From Adiantum capillus-veneris (lineage: Eukaryota > Streptophyta > Polypodiopsida > Polypodiales > Pteridaceae), in contig CM043963.1 in the NCBI GenBank assembly GCA_014529385.2, forward strand, positions 102,840,912-102,904,911: a stretch of DNA of 64,000 nucleotides, in the 5' to 3' direction. A model generated the notes under the pieces. The model did no database searches. It worked only from the letters and a program-made list of their open reading frames with translations, and was not told the origin of the DNA. This document shows, piece by piece, positions 1-10,272 of the stretch. A program made the position numbers and the translations under genes. The stretch's first letter is position 1. Each line of letters opens with the position of its first letter.

Positions 1-779
1 CTTGCAAAAGTATCGTTCATGCCAAGTTAATTAAGTATTATGGTTAAGTTTCTACCGCTAAATAAGTTCACCCTTTATGTTCTCAAAGTAGTCTCACAAA
101 AATCCTCACTCTAATTCTCCTAATTCCTCTATTCTCAAAGTTCATAGGCCTTTTCCATTACACCCCGTACAAGAGTGAGTATTTACTTATAGATTTCTGA
201 ATGCTCAAAGTGAGTACAAACTGGTCGGTCGGACATAAATGGCCAAAGCTCATAAAGAGCACTAAAATCATAAATTGTACATAAACTATATATCCTTTTG
301 CATAGTCCACTAATTGCTGATGCTTTTGCCACTTGTCAGTTGCAATAAGTAGGTAATTATCAATTCCATTACATACCTCTCCGTTAGAAAGCAGCTTCCT
401 CAATTTCAAAGATAAAAATCAGCAACCCCTACTTGTAAAAAACAATGATTAGAAATTTGTGTCAAACCTGTCACATAGTAAAATAAAATTTAATGAAACC
501 AAAGAACAGTACTTATGCTAGTCGTCATCCATATATTGCATATTCTAGTATCCCATACCACTAGAATAAGCAAAATATATCATACCTTGATGAATCAGGA
601 TATCATTGGTCACACTCATCATATAGTAAATCAATTCTCATCAATCTCAAATTCAATTTCATAAACGCTGTTGCGAGAGAAAATCATCGTATACCGAATA
701 CAAATCCATTATCAAATCCAAATATAATCCAAATCCAATATCTGCCAACATATACCCGGGTAACAAAATCATACTAAGG

Positions 780-803
780 ACAGTGGTGGCCAACCACCAC
801 TGT
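780..803. repeat. Perfect short inverted repeat (hairpin)
   Basis: Ten-base arms (ACAGTGGTGG and CCACCACTGT) flank a four-base CCAA loop. It lies just before the minisatellite. No function is evident. Confidence 0.7.
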
Positions 804-822
804 AGCATGATCCTGTGATTCG

Positions 823-1020
823 GTGTTGCCTAAATCAGCAAATCTACACCAATAAGACATGCTGCCTAAATTGGTGAATCTGCACTAATGCTATCTAAAT
901 CGACGAATCTGCATTTAGTATTGTTTATAAATCATGAATTGGTAGTTTGTTGTTGTGTTGCCTAAATCGGTGGATGTGCATGGACAAGTGGTGTTGCCTA
1001 AATCGAAGAATCTACACTAG
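823..1020. repeat. Degenerate minisatellite, unit about 35 bp
   Basis: The motif GTTGCCTAAATC, followed by a variable GAATCT and a CAC/CAT segment, recurs about five times, starting near 823, 859, 893, 957 and 993. Spacing is irregular (about 34-64 bp) and copies differ by several bases, so this is an old tandem array and not a recent expansion. Confidence 0.7.
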
Positions 1021-2421
1021 GATGAGCATTGACACATTGCCTAGAGTGTGCATGTGACCAATGGACCATACAAGACATAAAAGAGAAAAATGTTTACTAT
1101 TTGTTTGACACCACTTTGGAGTATACCAAATCACTTACAAACTGTTTGTTCATTAATGCAAAGTATTGTAGCTCATGGGAGTATCTACATAGCTTAATGT
1201 CAAATGTTCTCATTAAAAACTCCATTTAGTGCAGAGTTCAAGCCACCATATGAGAAATGGCTAGGTTCATAGCTTGAAAAATAAGAAAGCAATGGATGAC
1301 ATACCTAGATTGTACACTTCATTTGAAAATATATATACCAGTGTGTGCGTGTGGAGAGAGACACAAGTAAGCAAAAGCTACAACTATTAAATTTACACCA
1401 AAGTATAGTTAACAAATCCAAAATGTGTTAAGGTTGTGTTAATAATTAGCCATGAAATAAAAGAATATTCCACCTATCTAGAATTTGATTCCATATAAGT
1501 GTTTGATTGCACATTTAGAAAGTACAATCTTGGCACCTTGACTTGACAATGGCAATGTTAAAATTAAATTATACTGGAAGAAAAATAAAAAGCTATCCAT
1601 AGCCTTGCTGAAACTGAAATGTGAAACAACTTAGTGAGAAGAAAAACTCTGCAGTTCTAACTTAATAGCATAGATAAAGTAAAGTCACAAACAAAAAATG
1701 TAGGAACAAGATCCGATTTGAGTGTATAGCTCAATGTCAGAGTCAAAATTACACTATATACTTGCAGACATCTATTATAATTAGCCTTGGATCGATTGCA
1801 AAGTGAGATGGAATTGATATATTGTTGTTTGTTTTGTTCGAATAAATGAAGCGGTCCTCTTGATATTGCAAATTGTTGTCTCTAAAATGCTTAATGTATT
1901 TAAAATAAAAAATATATGTTATTTTTTAAATTGTTTAAAGGGCATTGACTAGTGTTTACTCATCATGTAAGGCCATACTATAAACAACAGATAAAAACCA
2001 ACGCAAAATTAATTCGATCGTAATAGCTGCTCTTTCCTAGAAGTCTCCATTTATGACATGCATTTTCAGTTAGACATAAAATTATGTAAGAAAATCTAGG
2101 TTTTTTGAGCATCAAGAGAATGCCTAGCAAAACGACATACTTAAGCTTCTCGTTTAAACTTGTAGTAGGTATTCTGGGAGTCTGTAACTTGTACAAATTA
2201 CCTAAACTAAGCTAAGCAATATTGCCTTAAGAGTCAGATAATGTAGACCACACGAGGTATAGCCCTATCATTCAAAATTAGGGCGAAGTAAATGTCTTAA
2301 GGCTAGGTTCAGACTAGGCGGCGGAAGAGAAATGCGAAGGGGCATCAATGCTTCATGGCAAAAATTGATTGGTTGGAGTTGAGGCATCCTTCCGCCAGGC
2401 CCTCCATTTTTCTTCCGACAA

Positions 2422-2423
<2 letters not shown>

Positions 2424-2464
<41 letters not shown>
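2424..2464. repeat. Poly-C tract, 41 bases
   Basis: An uninterrupted run of C. Length may be affected by sequencing slippage. It sits inside a GC-richer patch bounded by two copies of ACTAGGCGGCGG (about 2314 and 2534). Confidence 0.9.
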
Positions 2465-2466
<2 letters not shown>

Positions 2467-3155
2467 GGAAGAGTTGATGGCCTCTCTCTGCCCCCTTCAC
2501 TTTTTCATTGTTCCTCCTCCTCACTGTTCACACTAGGCGGCGGCAGATTTGTGAAGGCTTGTTTCTTCCACCGGTTCAGTCTAATTAGCTGGAGCAAAAG
2601 AAGAAGAATCCATCAAGTAGATATTCCAGTTTGCACATTAACGAGACACTCACGATATGTGTGTGTGTGTGTGTGTGTATGAGTATAGCATTCGAATTGA
2701 CAAGCGAGCGTGTGTGTGGGTGCCAACAAGTCATCAACTTGCGAGGTTGTGGACAATCGAACACAAAGGTAGGGCCCACGGTTTGGTTAAGGGGGGAGAA
2801 AGAGAGAGAAAATGAAATGAAATGATATATTGGGTCGGCTTCAAAATGCTAAAATTACGTATGAGAGCAAACTGATACAATCCTTGTGTATCCTCCCCCC
2901 TCCCCTTATGGAACTCAACCCCTAGTGAACCCCCATATACAGCCCACGATGCCTTGGATCCGAGCAGTGACAATCGAGCATTGTAGATCCCTTACTCCGC
3001 GTAGGCTTACTACTTATGACCCTCCACCCTCCCCCTCCCCCTCACCACTATATAACACGGGGTATTAAATGAAGTGCTGGCCATGAGATCCACAACAAAG
3101 AACTTCGAGCACGAATACGAGAGGCGCAACGTCGTCAGATTTTCGAGGTAAGGGC

Positions 3156-3262
3156 TTTGTAAGCATGTTGGTTACGTTATCAGTCTCTCAAGGCAGGGAT
3201 CCTGGGTTCGACACGCATGGCTGCCATCCGGAGGTCGTTTTTTTCCCCCTTGAGATTCCCAC
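3156..3262 (+). other. tRNA-like sequence with A- and B-box motifs, possible tRNA-derived SINE
   Basis: At 3160-3174 the sequence AAGCATGTTGGTTA resembles the D-arm/A-box of a tRNA. About 30 bp downstream, GGGTTCGACAC at 3204-3214 resembles the T-loop/B-box. This order and spacing match an internal RNA polymerase III promoter. The sequence does not fold into a full tRNA by eye (the T-stem does not close well) and runs on into a T/C-rich segment, as in the heads of tRNA-derived SINEs. A decayed tRNA is the alternative. Confidence 0.4.
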
Positions 3263-3568
3263 CATCAACCCGCGCTGTAGATCCCACCACTCACACCCCG
3301 TATTAGATAGTGCTGAGGCCCTGCCCCCAAACACTCACTCGAGAGTTTTGGGCAAAGGGCGGTCCACAAGCTTGTAAGGACAAGTTCGACCTTGTTGAAT
3401 TGGGAAGGGGGCTCTAAGAAAAAGAGCGAGGGTGGCGTTGAGCTGGTGACAGCCTGTATCCAACCTTGGGCTGTCTGGCCAATAACTGCTCTCCTTCTCC
3501 ACATGCCCTCCATCTGCCAATGCAGGCCTAGGCTGCTAGGTACGCTCCTCCCTGCACACCGTCTCTCT

Positions 3569-3608
<40 letters not shown>
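3569..3608. repeat. (CT)n/(AC)n microsatellite in the leader of the host gene
   Basis: About 13 CT units run directly into AC units. It lies about 470-510 bp upstream of the start codon of the membrane-protein gene. CT-rich tracts near plant transcription starts are common, so this may be part of the promoter or 5' UTR. Confidence 0.85.
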
Positions 3609-3856
3609 TCTCTCGGCTCCACGCTATCCGTACTTTCGCCATCTGCTGTACTCCATCCGTCGCCCCCTCTTTTCCGAGCTTCCGTATTTGTAGCTCCTGG
3701 TTCTGGCTATGGTGCTTTGAATCCGTCCATGTGCGGCTCCCTCATTTCTGCGGGCTATGGTTCGAAGGAGGACAGATACGAGCTTGAAAGCTGAGAAGCA
3801 GCACGATCTGTACGCAAGGAGGAAAGCAAGCTTTATAGAAGAGTAGCATTGCGGTG

Positions 3857-3931
3857 ATGGCGAAAGGATCTGGCTCTCGACCCCCCGGCTTCTTCTCAGC
3901 TGCCTTCTTGTCGCAAGGTACTTACATCTAG
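3857..3931 (+). other. Short upstream reading frame or 5' exon of the membrane-protein gene
   Basis: An ATG at 3857 opens a 24-codon frame beginning MAKGSGSRPPGFFSAAF and ending at a TAG at 3929-3931. A donor-like CAAG/GTACTTAC lies at 3914-3925. I tested the nearby AG acceptors for a splice into the downstream frame and found none that joins without a stop. It is therefore more likely a uORF or part of a spliced 5' UTR than a coding exon. Confidence 0.35.
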
Positions 3932-4078
3932 GTTCTTTCCATATCTGTGTGTCAAGAACCTGCAGCTTGGCTTGCAGCCTTCCACTAGAGGCTCTACTCC
4001 TTGACAAAGGAGAAAAAGACAGGACATTCCATGCTGGGATGCTGGGCTTGACTATGCGCGCAAATCTTGAAGCGGGTA

Positions 4079-5287
4079 ATGCCCCAGACCAGCTCTGCAA
4101 GCGATGTGCTTGGCATCGGGACGCTTGTGTTGGTGGTGATTTGCTGCTGTGTAGGCGCTTGTTGCCTTGCATATGTACTGTTCTTTCACTTCCGAGTGGG
4201 CAAGGAAAGGCAGCCACTGTTGCGGGACTTCGACTCGCCATGGGTCGTCCGACTGGTTCTTATTTGCTTATCCATGCTGTGGACTCTTGGGGAGCTCTTC
4301 CGCCTTCCATGGCTTCGAGAGAAGGATAGGATGCTACACAATATGGGGATTGGCTCTCAAGAAAATCTGTGCAGGTTTCATGTTGTATGGTCTGTCGGCC
4401 TCATGGAGCCGGGTCTTCTCCTGACAGTGTTATTTCTGGTTCAAGGGTCTCTTCAGGAAGCTCCGCGGCATCTTAATGGCAGAGTGCTTCTTCTCATGTG
4501 CTTGTCATGCTTGCCCGTTTTTGTTCTTCAGCTGTCGCTGGCTGCGGCAGGTCATGGATCAAGCTCTAAGGGCTTTGGAAGTGCGTTGCCGTCCTACTTC
4601 ACGAGGTCGTACAAGGTTATTCAGGAGGGAAGCAATTCACAACTTGCATTGTGTAATTACCCTCTCTTCAGCATCTTGGCCCTTGGCATATTCTCCATGG
4701 TTTTTGTGTTCTGCTTTGCCCGGCTAGGGTACCGGATGCTGTGTCATGTCATAAATAGGAAGTTACGCATGCGCGTATACTGGCTGCTAACAACAGTCTT
4801 ACTTTTTCTTCCTTTGCACGTGATATTACTTGGTGTAACGGTGAAGCTAGACCCAAACAGGACAGTCCATGAAATACTGATGTTCTTAGGGTTCTTGACT
4901 CTACTGCTTTGTGTTGCAGCTGCAATGGGGGTTCTCGTCATTCTCCCTGTTGCGGATGCCATAGCTGTCCATTATTTTTTCCGAAGCAGAGATCAGAGCT
5001 GGCAAAATTTTAGTGCCAGCGCAGTCGAAGCTTTCGGAGGGTCGCCACCGCCTACAGGAGTTAGTGATAATGAAGATTCTCCCAACAATGCGGCAAGGAG
5101 TTTGCTTTTGGGTGCACCATCAGCTTCGGGTACTGATGTTGGCTCATCAAGCAGAGATGGTTCGCTCACATTTGATGTGGGTAAGGATCTCACCCTGGGC
5201 CCGGGAGGTTGGCTTGTTGATGTCCCGGGCTTTGTTGCGTCCCCACCGTCTCCTGTCCTTCCTGGGAGACCCCTCACTCTTTTGTAA
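4079..5287 (+). CDS. Seven-pass membrane protein, plant-type, uncharacterised
   Basis: This single uninterrupted frame encodes about 402 residues from the ATG at 4079. An in-frame TGA at 4049 lies upstream with no earlier ATG between. Seven hydrophobic segments can be read, near residues 12-38, 55-76, 99-123, 135-156, 193-217, 232-256 and 267-293, each about 22-27 residues long. Between the first two lies a conserved-looking linker, KERQPLLRDFDSPWVVRL. The last 105 or so residues are hydrophilic, rich in Ser, Gly and Pro, and probably cytosolic. The shape recalls uncharacterised plant seven-TM proteins such as the Arabidopsis At5g62960/At1g10660 type; this is from memory and unverified. It is the only intact host gene seen, and base composition is more GC-rich than its surroundings. 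No ligand or reaction can be assigned. Confidence 0.85.
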   Translation: MPQTSSASDVLGIGTLVLVVICCCVGACCLAYVLFFHFRVGKERQPLLRDFDSPWVVRLVLICLSMLWTLGELFRLPWLREKDRMLHNMGIGSQENLCRFHVVWSVGLMEPGLLLTVLFLVQGSLQEAPRHLNGRVLLLMCLSCLPVFVLQLSLAAAGHGSSSKGFGSALPSYFTRSYKVIQEGSNSQLALCNYPLFSILALGIFSMVFVFCFARLGYRMLCHVINRKLRMRVYWLLTTVLLFLPLHVILLGVTVKLDPNRTVHEILMFLGFLTLLLCVAAAMGVLVILPVADAIAVHYFFRSRDQSWQNFSASAVEAFGGSPPPTGVSDNEDSPNNAARSLLLGAPSASGTDVGSSSRDGSLTFDVGKDLTLGPGGWLVDVPGFVASPPSPVLPGRPLTLL

Positions 5288-8200
5288 TGATGACATAATA
5301 CAACAGCAAATGACAAAGTAGATGGTAGTAGCCTGTGCTTACAGCATTTTGTAATTTATGCCTTACCACACTTGTCTCTAGTATACAGAATTGGGTTGAA
5401 CTTGAGTGGATTTGTCTTCCTACTTTGCTAGGGTTATGCTGTGGTTTGAAATTTTTGTATTAACATTTCTATGCTGCTTATTTCTTGGTTGATTTTTAGG
5501 AAGAAAGGTATGAGAATGGGTACAGATAACATAGAAGAGAGTTAATGATGGGCAGTTACAAAAGAACTAATGCATTGTCATCAGCGAAAGGTGGTTTTGA
5601 CAATGTATTTGATTTATGTTTGTATTGTGTTTTATGTATTTGTTGCAATGGTATGCTACACTTTGTTGCTGTACTCGGTTATTGTCTTCTCAAACAAGCC
5701 TTAGTGAGGAAGGGAGACCTTACATTTGCCTTGGTATGTGAAGTGCTGAAATTTTCTTTGTTAAAGGATGGAAATGTTATCTAAGAGTTTCATGGGTCTT
5801 TTCAAATTTTCTTTGGGTTTTATAATGCGAATTTGACCCTTAGCTTTGCCATTGCGGAAATCGGAGCTTCCAAGGTTCCAGTGGCCTTGCAAGAGCCATG
5901 ACTTACATGTTGGAAAGGTTTCAAGCATCGTCTTGAAGACACCTAGTGAATGAATGAGAGGTGGAGGTGTCAAATTTGATAACAATTGAAACAAGAATAT
6001 GGAGATGTAGATAGAGATTCTCATTGGTGCTTGAAATGCATTTGGTGACCTGTTCCACCACACCAAGATAGTCCCATGTTGAGTCGGGCTAATTACAGAA
6101 TGTGGAAGGGCTCATTTTTAACCCTTACTGTTTTAGGATCAAATTTTAAGTATTTGTTACAACTTACACTTAAGGAGCGGCAAAATTCGTTGATTTCTCA
6201 ACTCAAGCTCTAGAACTAGCCAGAGGTTTTGCAATTGTAGCCAGGAGCAAATCCATGTAACTTTTTTTATTTTGAAACAAGTGTAGGGGCCTAGATCTTC
6301 TTTTTTCTATCAAATGGGCGCGTGCGGCTTCAATGAAGTCACCAGTAGAGTACGAGGCCTTTGCATCTTGAGGTTGTGCAAGATGAATTTCCTTGCCAGC
6401 ATATGGCTGCGAGCTCAACCTTAGCTTGCAATGTGGCACTAACTTCTACCAAAGGGTTGACAATTGCTCCCAAGAAATCCTTGGTATCCGAACGGAGCTG
6501 ACCATCTCCGTGTGTGTGTGGGTTGTTGTGTGGGGGGGGGGGGGGGGGTGGGGTTTGTGGAGCACATCGATCACTTTACCATCATACATCATACACTTTG
6601 CAAATCATTTTTACCATCATACATCGTATGCTCTAGCCTTTGCACGTGCATGATGGTAAAGTGGACTTATCTTACATAATGATATGATAGGGCTCACATG
6701 CCAAAAAAGTTCATCAAAGAGGAATGCATTTGAAAGACGAGGAGGAAGTTCAACTAACCCTAGGCAAGTAATAAAGAAACCCCAATAGTGAAATTTGTCT
6801 ATGTCGACTCGTGGGATCTCTTTGGTGCATTTTCCATTAAGGTTGATAATCATGTATTTTGGTCTCTTTTCTTAATCTATTTCCTCTTTTGCAAAGTTTT
6901 TATAGTGCTTTTGTTTGAAACGTTGGGTTTGTATGCACACCTTTATTTTGCGTGGCTAATGCTACCTTGTTATCCATAGCCTTGTTAGCTACCTTGTGCA
7001 TTGAGCTAGTATTCATTCCTTCTCTTATTTCAACTCTCCACTTGTTGATACTTTTTATGGTTTCTTGGCTGATGGGGGTTTTCCACTGCACAAGGAGCCT
7101 CTCTATGCAAGGACAAACACACATAGATTCGCAGCTCATGGAAGCTCAACCTCATCCTTTGCTACCACTCTCAAAGTGGTAAAACCGTAATGTGCGACAC
7201 AATTGAGTTGAATAACCAAGACCAGCTCTGATTTAGCTACATAATGGAAACATTTGTGCTACATAGCCCTTTACACAAATTACATGATGGGATGTGCCAA
7301 TGCTACATATCATAGAGCATCAATTGTATGGCATAGGTTTGCTTTAAGAAATTTTAAACGACTATTGTTGTCTTGTCTTAGAGGTCGCCGTTTCTTACAA
7401 TGAAGACTAACAGATTCTAAAATTTACCAGGGAAATAAAGAATCAGACATTATGGTATCCAAACCATCATACACAAATGCTCAACAATAGAATCAAACTT
7501 GAGAAAAGCACACCCATTAGGACACATCTTGAGAAGCCTTATCACCAATCTTGTTGACGTAAGGATTGCTGCAATGTGTCAATATGAAATGGAACTAGCA
7601 TATGGTACATTGCTCTAATGGATCTAAATGGTAGCTTGTGATTTGTGGCTACCAATTTAAGCATCCATAGACAAGTTTGTTGCTATAGCGAAGGCTAAAA
7701 TGGAGCTTCCTATTGCCTCACATTTTTAGATTCCATATACATGCGCATTGAAAAATCCTAGAGGCATTCTTTGTGCATAAACTTGGCAAGTTGGGGCCTA
7801 ATTTTAGCAACTTCACCATGCAATAGGACATCATTTGAGCTATCTAGTAATTTGAAAAACAACACATCTTAGCAAAAGTACCCCTCACCAACTTATCAAG
7901 TTGGGCCCTGATTTTAACGTCCCATCATTGGGACGTCATTCTAGCTATGTAGTAATATGAAAAAGAAGGCATGTTAGAAAGAATACCCCTCACCAAATCA
8001 CTTACATTGCCAAGTCCTTGTGCAAAAACCCTCAATCCAAGGAAGAAAAGTCAAATATTGATGAAGATTATCAATGCAGAGAAATCCATTCACAGAGGAC
8101 AACATATCAAGTAGACCCAAAGGTCATTGGATGCATAAGGATGTTATTCAAGTCAAAGTGATATGTGGTTTTCCAAAACCATAGCTCTTAGGTATTAGAT

Positions 8201-8459
8201 GCAATCCAAGATAAGCAAATAATACTGGCAACAACGGCCTAAACACAAAGCAAAAGCAATGAAAACCCAGAACAAGGAGGGAAACTATTATTGCTGTTTC
8301 AAGAGCTTGCCAAATTGCTGCTTTAATTTTTATCTAGACTCGAGACTCTAGTGTTTACAAGGCCGTTACAAAGAAAAGAAGCAAATAATGAAAAAGAAAA
8401 TTGAGCAAGGTATTCATGTATTACAAGATTGTATGAAGATCTAGAAGAAGAACTTACAG
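5288..8459. other. Intergenic DNA downstream of the membrane-protein gene
   Basis: No coding signal was recognised. The first few hundred bases are probably the 3' UTR and terminator of the upstream gene, but no clear AATAAA signal is seen. It contains a G17 run (6532-6548), short repeated ACCATCATACATC motifs (6578-6625) and a degenerate tandem duplication at 7783-8005. Confidence 0.6.
7783..8005. repeat. Two-copy degenerate tandem repeat, unit about 110 bp
   Basis: Both copies begin near CAAGTTGGG and share AGCTAT(C/G)TAGTAAT in the middle. Both end at ACCCCTCACCAA. The copies lie at about 7787-7890 and 7897-8002. Confidence 0.65.
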
Positions 8460-8479
8460 AGCAAACATGGTGTGGTAAT

Positions 8480-8690
8480 CAAAATCCTCAGATGGATTCA
8501 ATTGTGTGTATGTGAGGGGAGGTGTGCCCATGCATGTGGGAAGGAGGAGAAGAAGAAGAAGGAGAGAGCAATTTGGAAAAAAATAACACTCAGTATTAAT
8601 GTGTGTTACCTTTACTGACTATATGTATAAAGGGTTAGTAAGTTAGTGTGTAGCATGTTAGTCATGCGGGCAGCCACATGCACCCCTACA
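8480..8690 (-). mobile_element. 3' LTR of the minus-strand copia element
   Basis: On the minus strand the LTR begins TGTAGGGGTGCATG at 8690 and is preceded by a purine tract, AGTAGGAGAT (8691-8700). Its core (8625-8690) matches segments at 24430-24520 and 24770-24846. The inner end was not located precisely. Confidence 0.65.
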
Positions 8691-8787
8691 ATCTCCTACT
8701 TAAAGGCCAATGTGGCAATAATGGCAATGACTAAAGCTAACATGTACAACCATGAAGCGCAATATATTAACCCTTGTACAACTATGT

Positions 8788-9235
8788 TCATCCTGCACCC
8801 ATTAACTCGATGCAATGTGTAAACCTCTCTGTAGCCACGCTCATTGTAAGAGTATCCGCTAGGTTGTCATCAATGTAGAACTTGACAAGCTCCAATTGCT
8901 TATTCGTCAACGCATCCCGAATGAGATGATACCTCACTGCAATGTGTTTTGACTTGTGATAAAACATGGAATTTCTTACCAAAGAAATGGCACTCTATCA
9001 CAATGCAAAATTGGAACCTCATTATGTTTAAATCTTCTACTAAATGTACCAACCCTATAGTTTCTTTGTTGGCATCTAACGCTACAATGTACTCAGCCTC
9101 CATAGTGGAAGGAGACGTGCAATCTTGGAGAGATGATCTTGGAGAGATGATCTGGCTCTTTCTACTACAAATATAAAAATGTAGCCAGACGTAAATCTTT
9201 TTTTTTTGGTCATTGCGACCCACATTATTTGCAGT
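8788..9235 (-). pseudogene. Copia RNase H / C-terminal pol remnant
   Basis: One minus frame reads SLQDCTSPSTMEAEYIVA, the RNase H signature of copia polyproteins. A shifted frame continues with SKHIAVRYHLIRDAL, then NLADTLTMSVATERFTHC, the usual end of copia pol. At least two frameshifts separate these pieces. Upstream on the minus strand it is joined to the first third of reverse transcriptase, with the catalytic core missing. Confidence 0.85.
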
Positions 9236-9239
9236 CGTC

Positions 9240-9600
9240 TAACCAACAATAAATGCATTGCTATTGCCAATCTTCACATCCATTTGGACAAGCTCATATC
9301 CTCATTGGCTACTAGGTCAAGCATTATTCTATGCGGTGTCGTCATCTTGACTACGGTCGAGAAGATTTCGTCAATCAACTCCCTTATGCTTCTTGAATAC
9401 CTTAGCAACCAATCTAGCTCTGAACTCAGTCTTGGGATCATCAGATGTAAACTTCTTCTTGTAAACCCATTTGCAAGGTAAGACCTGCTTGCCTTTTGAA
9501 AATCAAGTTATACTCTTACTGCATGGCTTGCTTCCACTTGACCTTGTCATCCATTTGCATGGTGTCTTTATACCAAGATGACTCACCCAATGTGTCAGCA
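9240..9600 (-). pseudogene. Copia reverse transcriptase, N-terminal part only
   Basis: Minus-strand translation gives KWVYKKKFTSDDPKTEFRAR, then a frame-shifted LDLVANED and QMDVK, which are the opening motifs of the copia RT. Immediately after QMDVK the sequence passes into the RNase H region, near 9240. The segment with the YADD active site is absent, so a large internal deletion has removed most of the polymerase. Confidence 0.75.
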
Positions 9601-9799
9601 TAACCTAGTCTAACCCTAGCTGAAATCGCTTAGGTGGATGTGAGGATCTAGTAGATTGTTTCAAAGTGTGACTATTTCTATTTGCTTTACCAATTGGAGT
9701 GCAACTAATGGAAGGTATACCACTTGTCTTCTGAGTGTTCAGATTTTGAGACAATGTCCTTGAATATGACTTTTGTATACTCAACTTCTTTGAAGGCTT

Positions 9800-10272
9800 T
9801 TTATGCATCTTCGACTCGTTGAAGATAATGTGTGGTGCAAATTACTTTGCGAGATTTCGTGTGCTAAAGATGATATCCTATCTCTCCATCTACACCATAA
9901 TCAAGAAAAATATACTTGTGCAACTTTGGTTCTAGTTTGTTCCAAAGCTCTTTGGACATGTGCATATTTCTCACATCCAAAGATACGCAAATGATTATAA
10001 TGTGGCTTTTTTCCGGATCATAGCTCGCGTCTCAAAGCTTGTAATTCAATGGCCTACTAGGCGACTTGTTAATTATGTATAGTGATGTCAGTACTGCCTC
10101 TGCCCAAAAACCTTGAGTCAGATTTGCCATAGAAAGCATGGGCGTGACTTGCTCTTGAATCGTTTGATTCATCCTTTTTGCAACTCCATTCTAATTGGGT
10201 GTGTAAGCAGCAGTAAGATGTCTCTTAACACCTATCTTGCTACAGAAATTCTCAAAATCCATCGAGACTTTG
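9800..10272 (-). pseudogene. Copia integrase, C-terminal half of core and downstream region
   Basis: Minus translation reads FENFCSKIGVKRHLTAAYTP, then NGVAKRMNQTIQEQVTPML, FWAEAVLTSLYIINKSPSRP and HLRIFGCEKYAHV. These are the copia integrase core and the following conserved block. The glutamine codon in the usual TPQQNG has become a stop. The reading continues across the insertion into 12213-12300. Confidence 0.9.

Larger units (their letters stand above)
1..3150. other. AT-rich intergenic DNA without recognisable genes
   Basis: No reading frame in this stretch shows a recognisable domain; all are short and stop-bounded. It holds a hairpin (780-803), a degenerate minisatellite (about 823-1020), a poly-C tract (2424-2464), a TG run (2658-2678) and, around 2305-2585, a possible old MITE. 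The remainder is AT-rich sequence in which I see nothing further. Confidence 0.6.

Noticed and set aside
4067-4078. A TTG at 4067 as the start of the membrane-protein gene
   Set aside because: Non-ATG initiation is rare in plant nuclear genes, and an in-frame ATG at 4079 leaves the whole first membrane segment intact.
3624-4241. Long open frame (205 codons) on the minus strand opposite the membrane-protein gene
   Set aside because: It overlaps the leader and start of the plus-strand gene, has a basic random-looking composition and no domain. It is an antisense shadow of GC-rich sequence.
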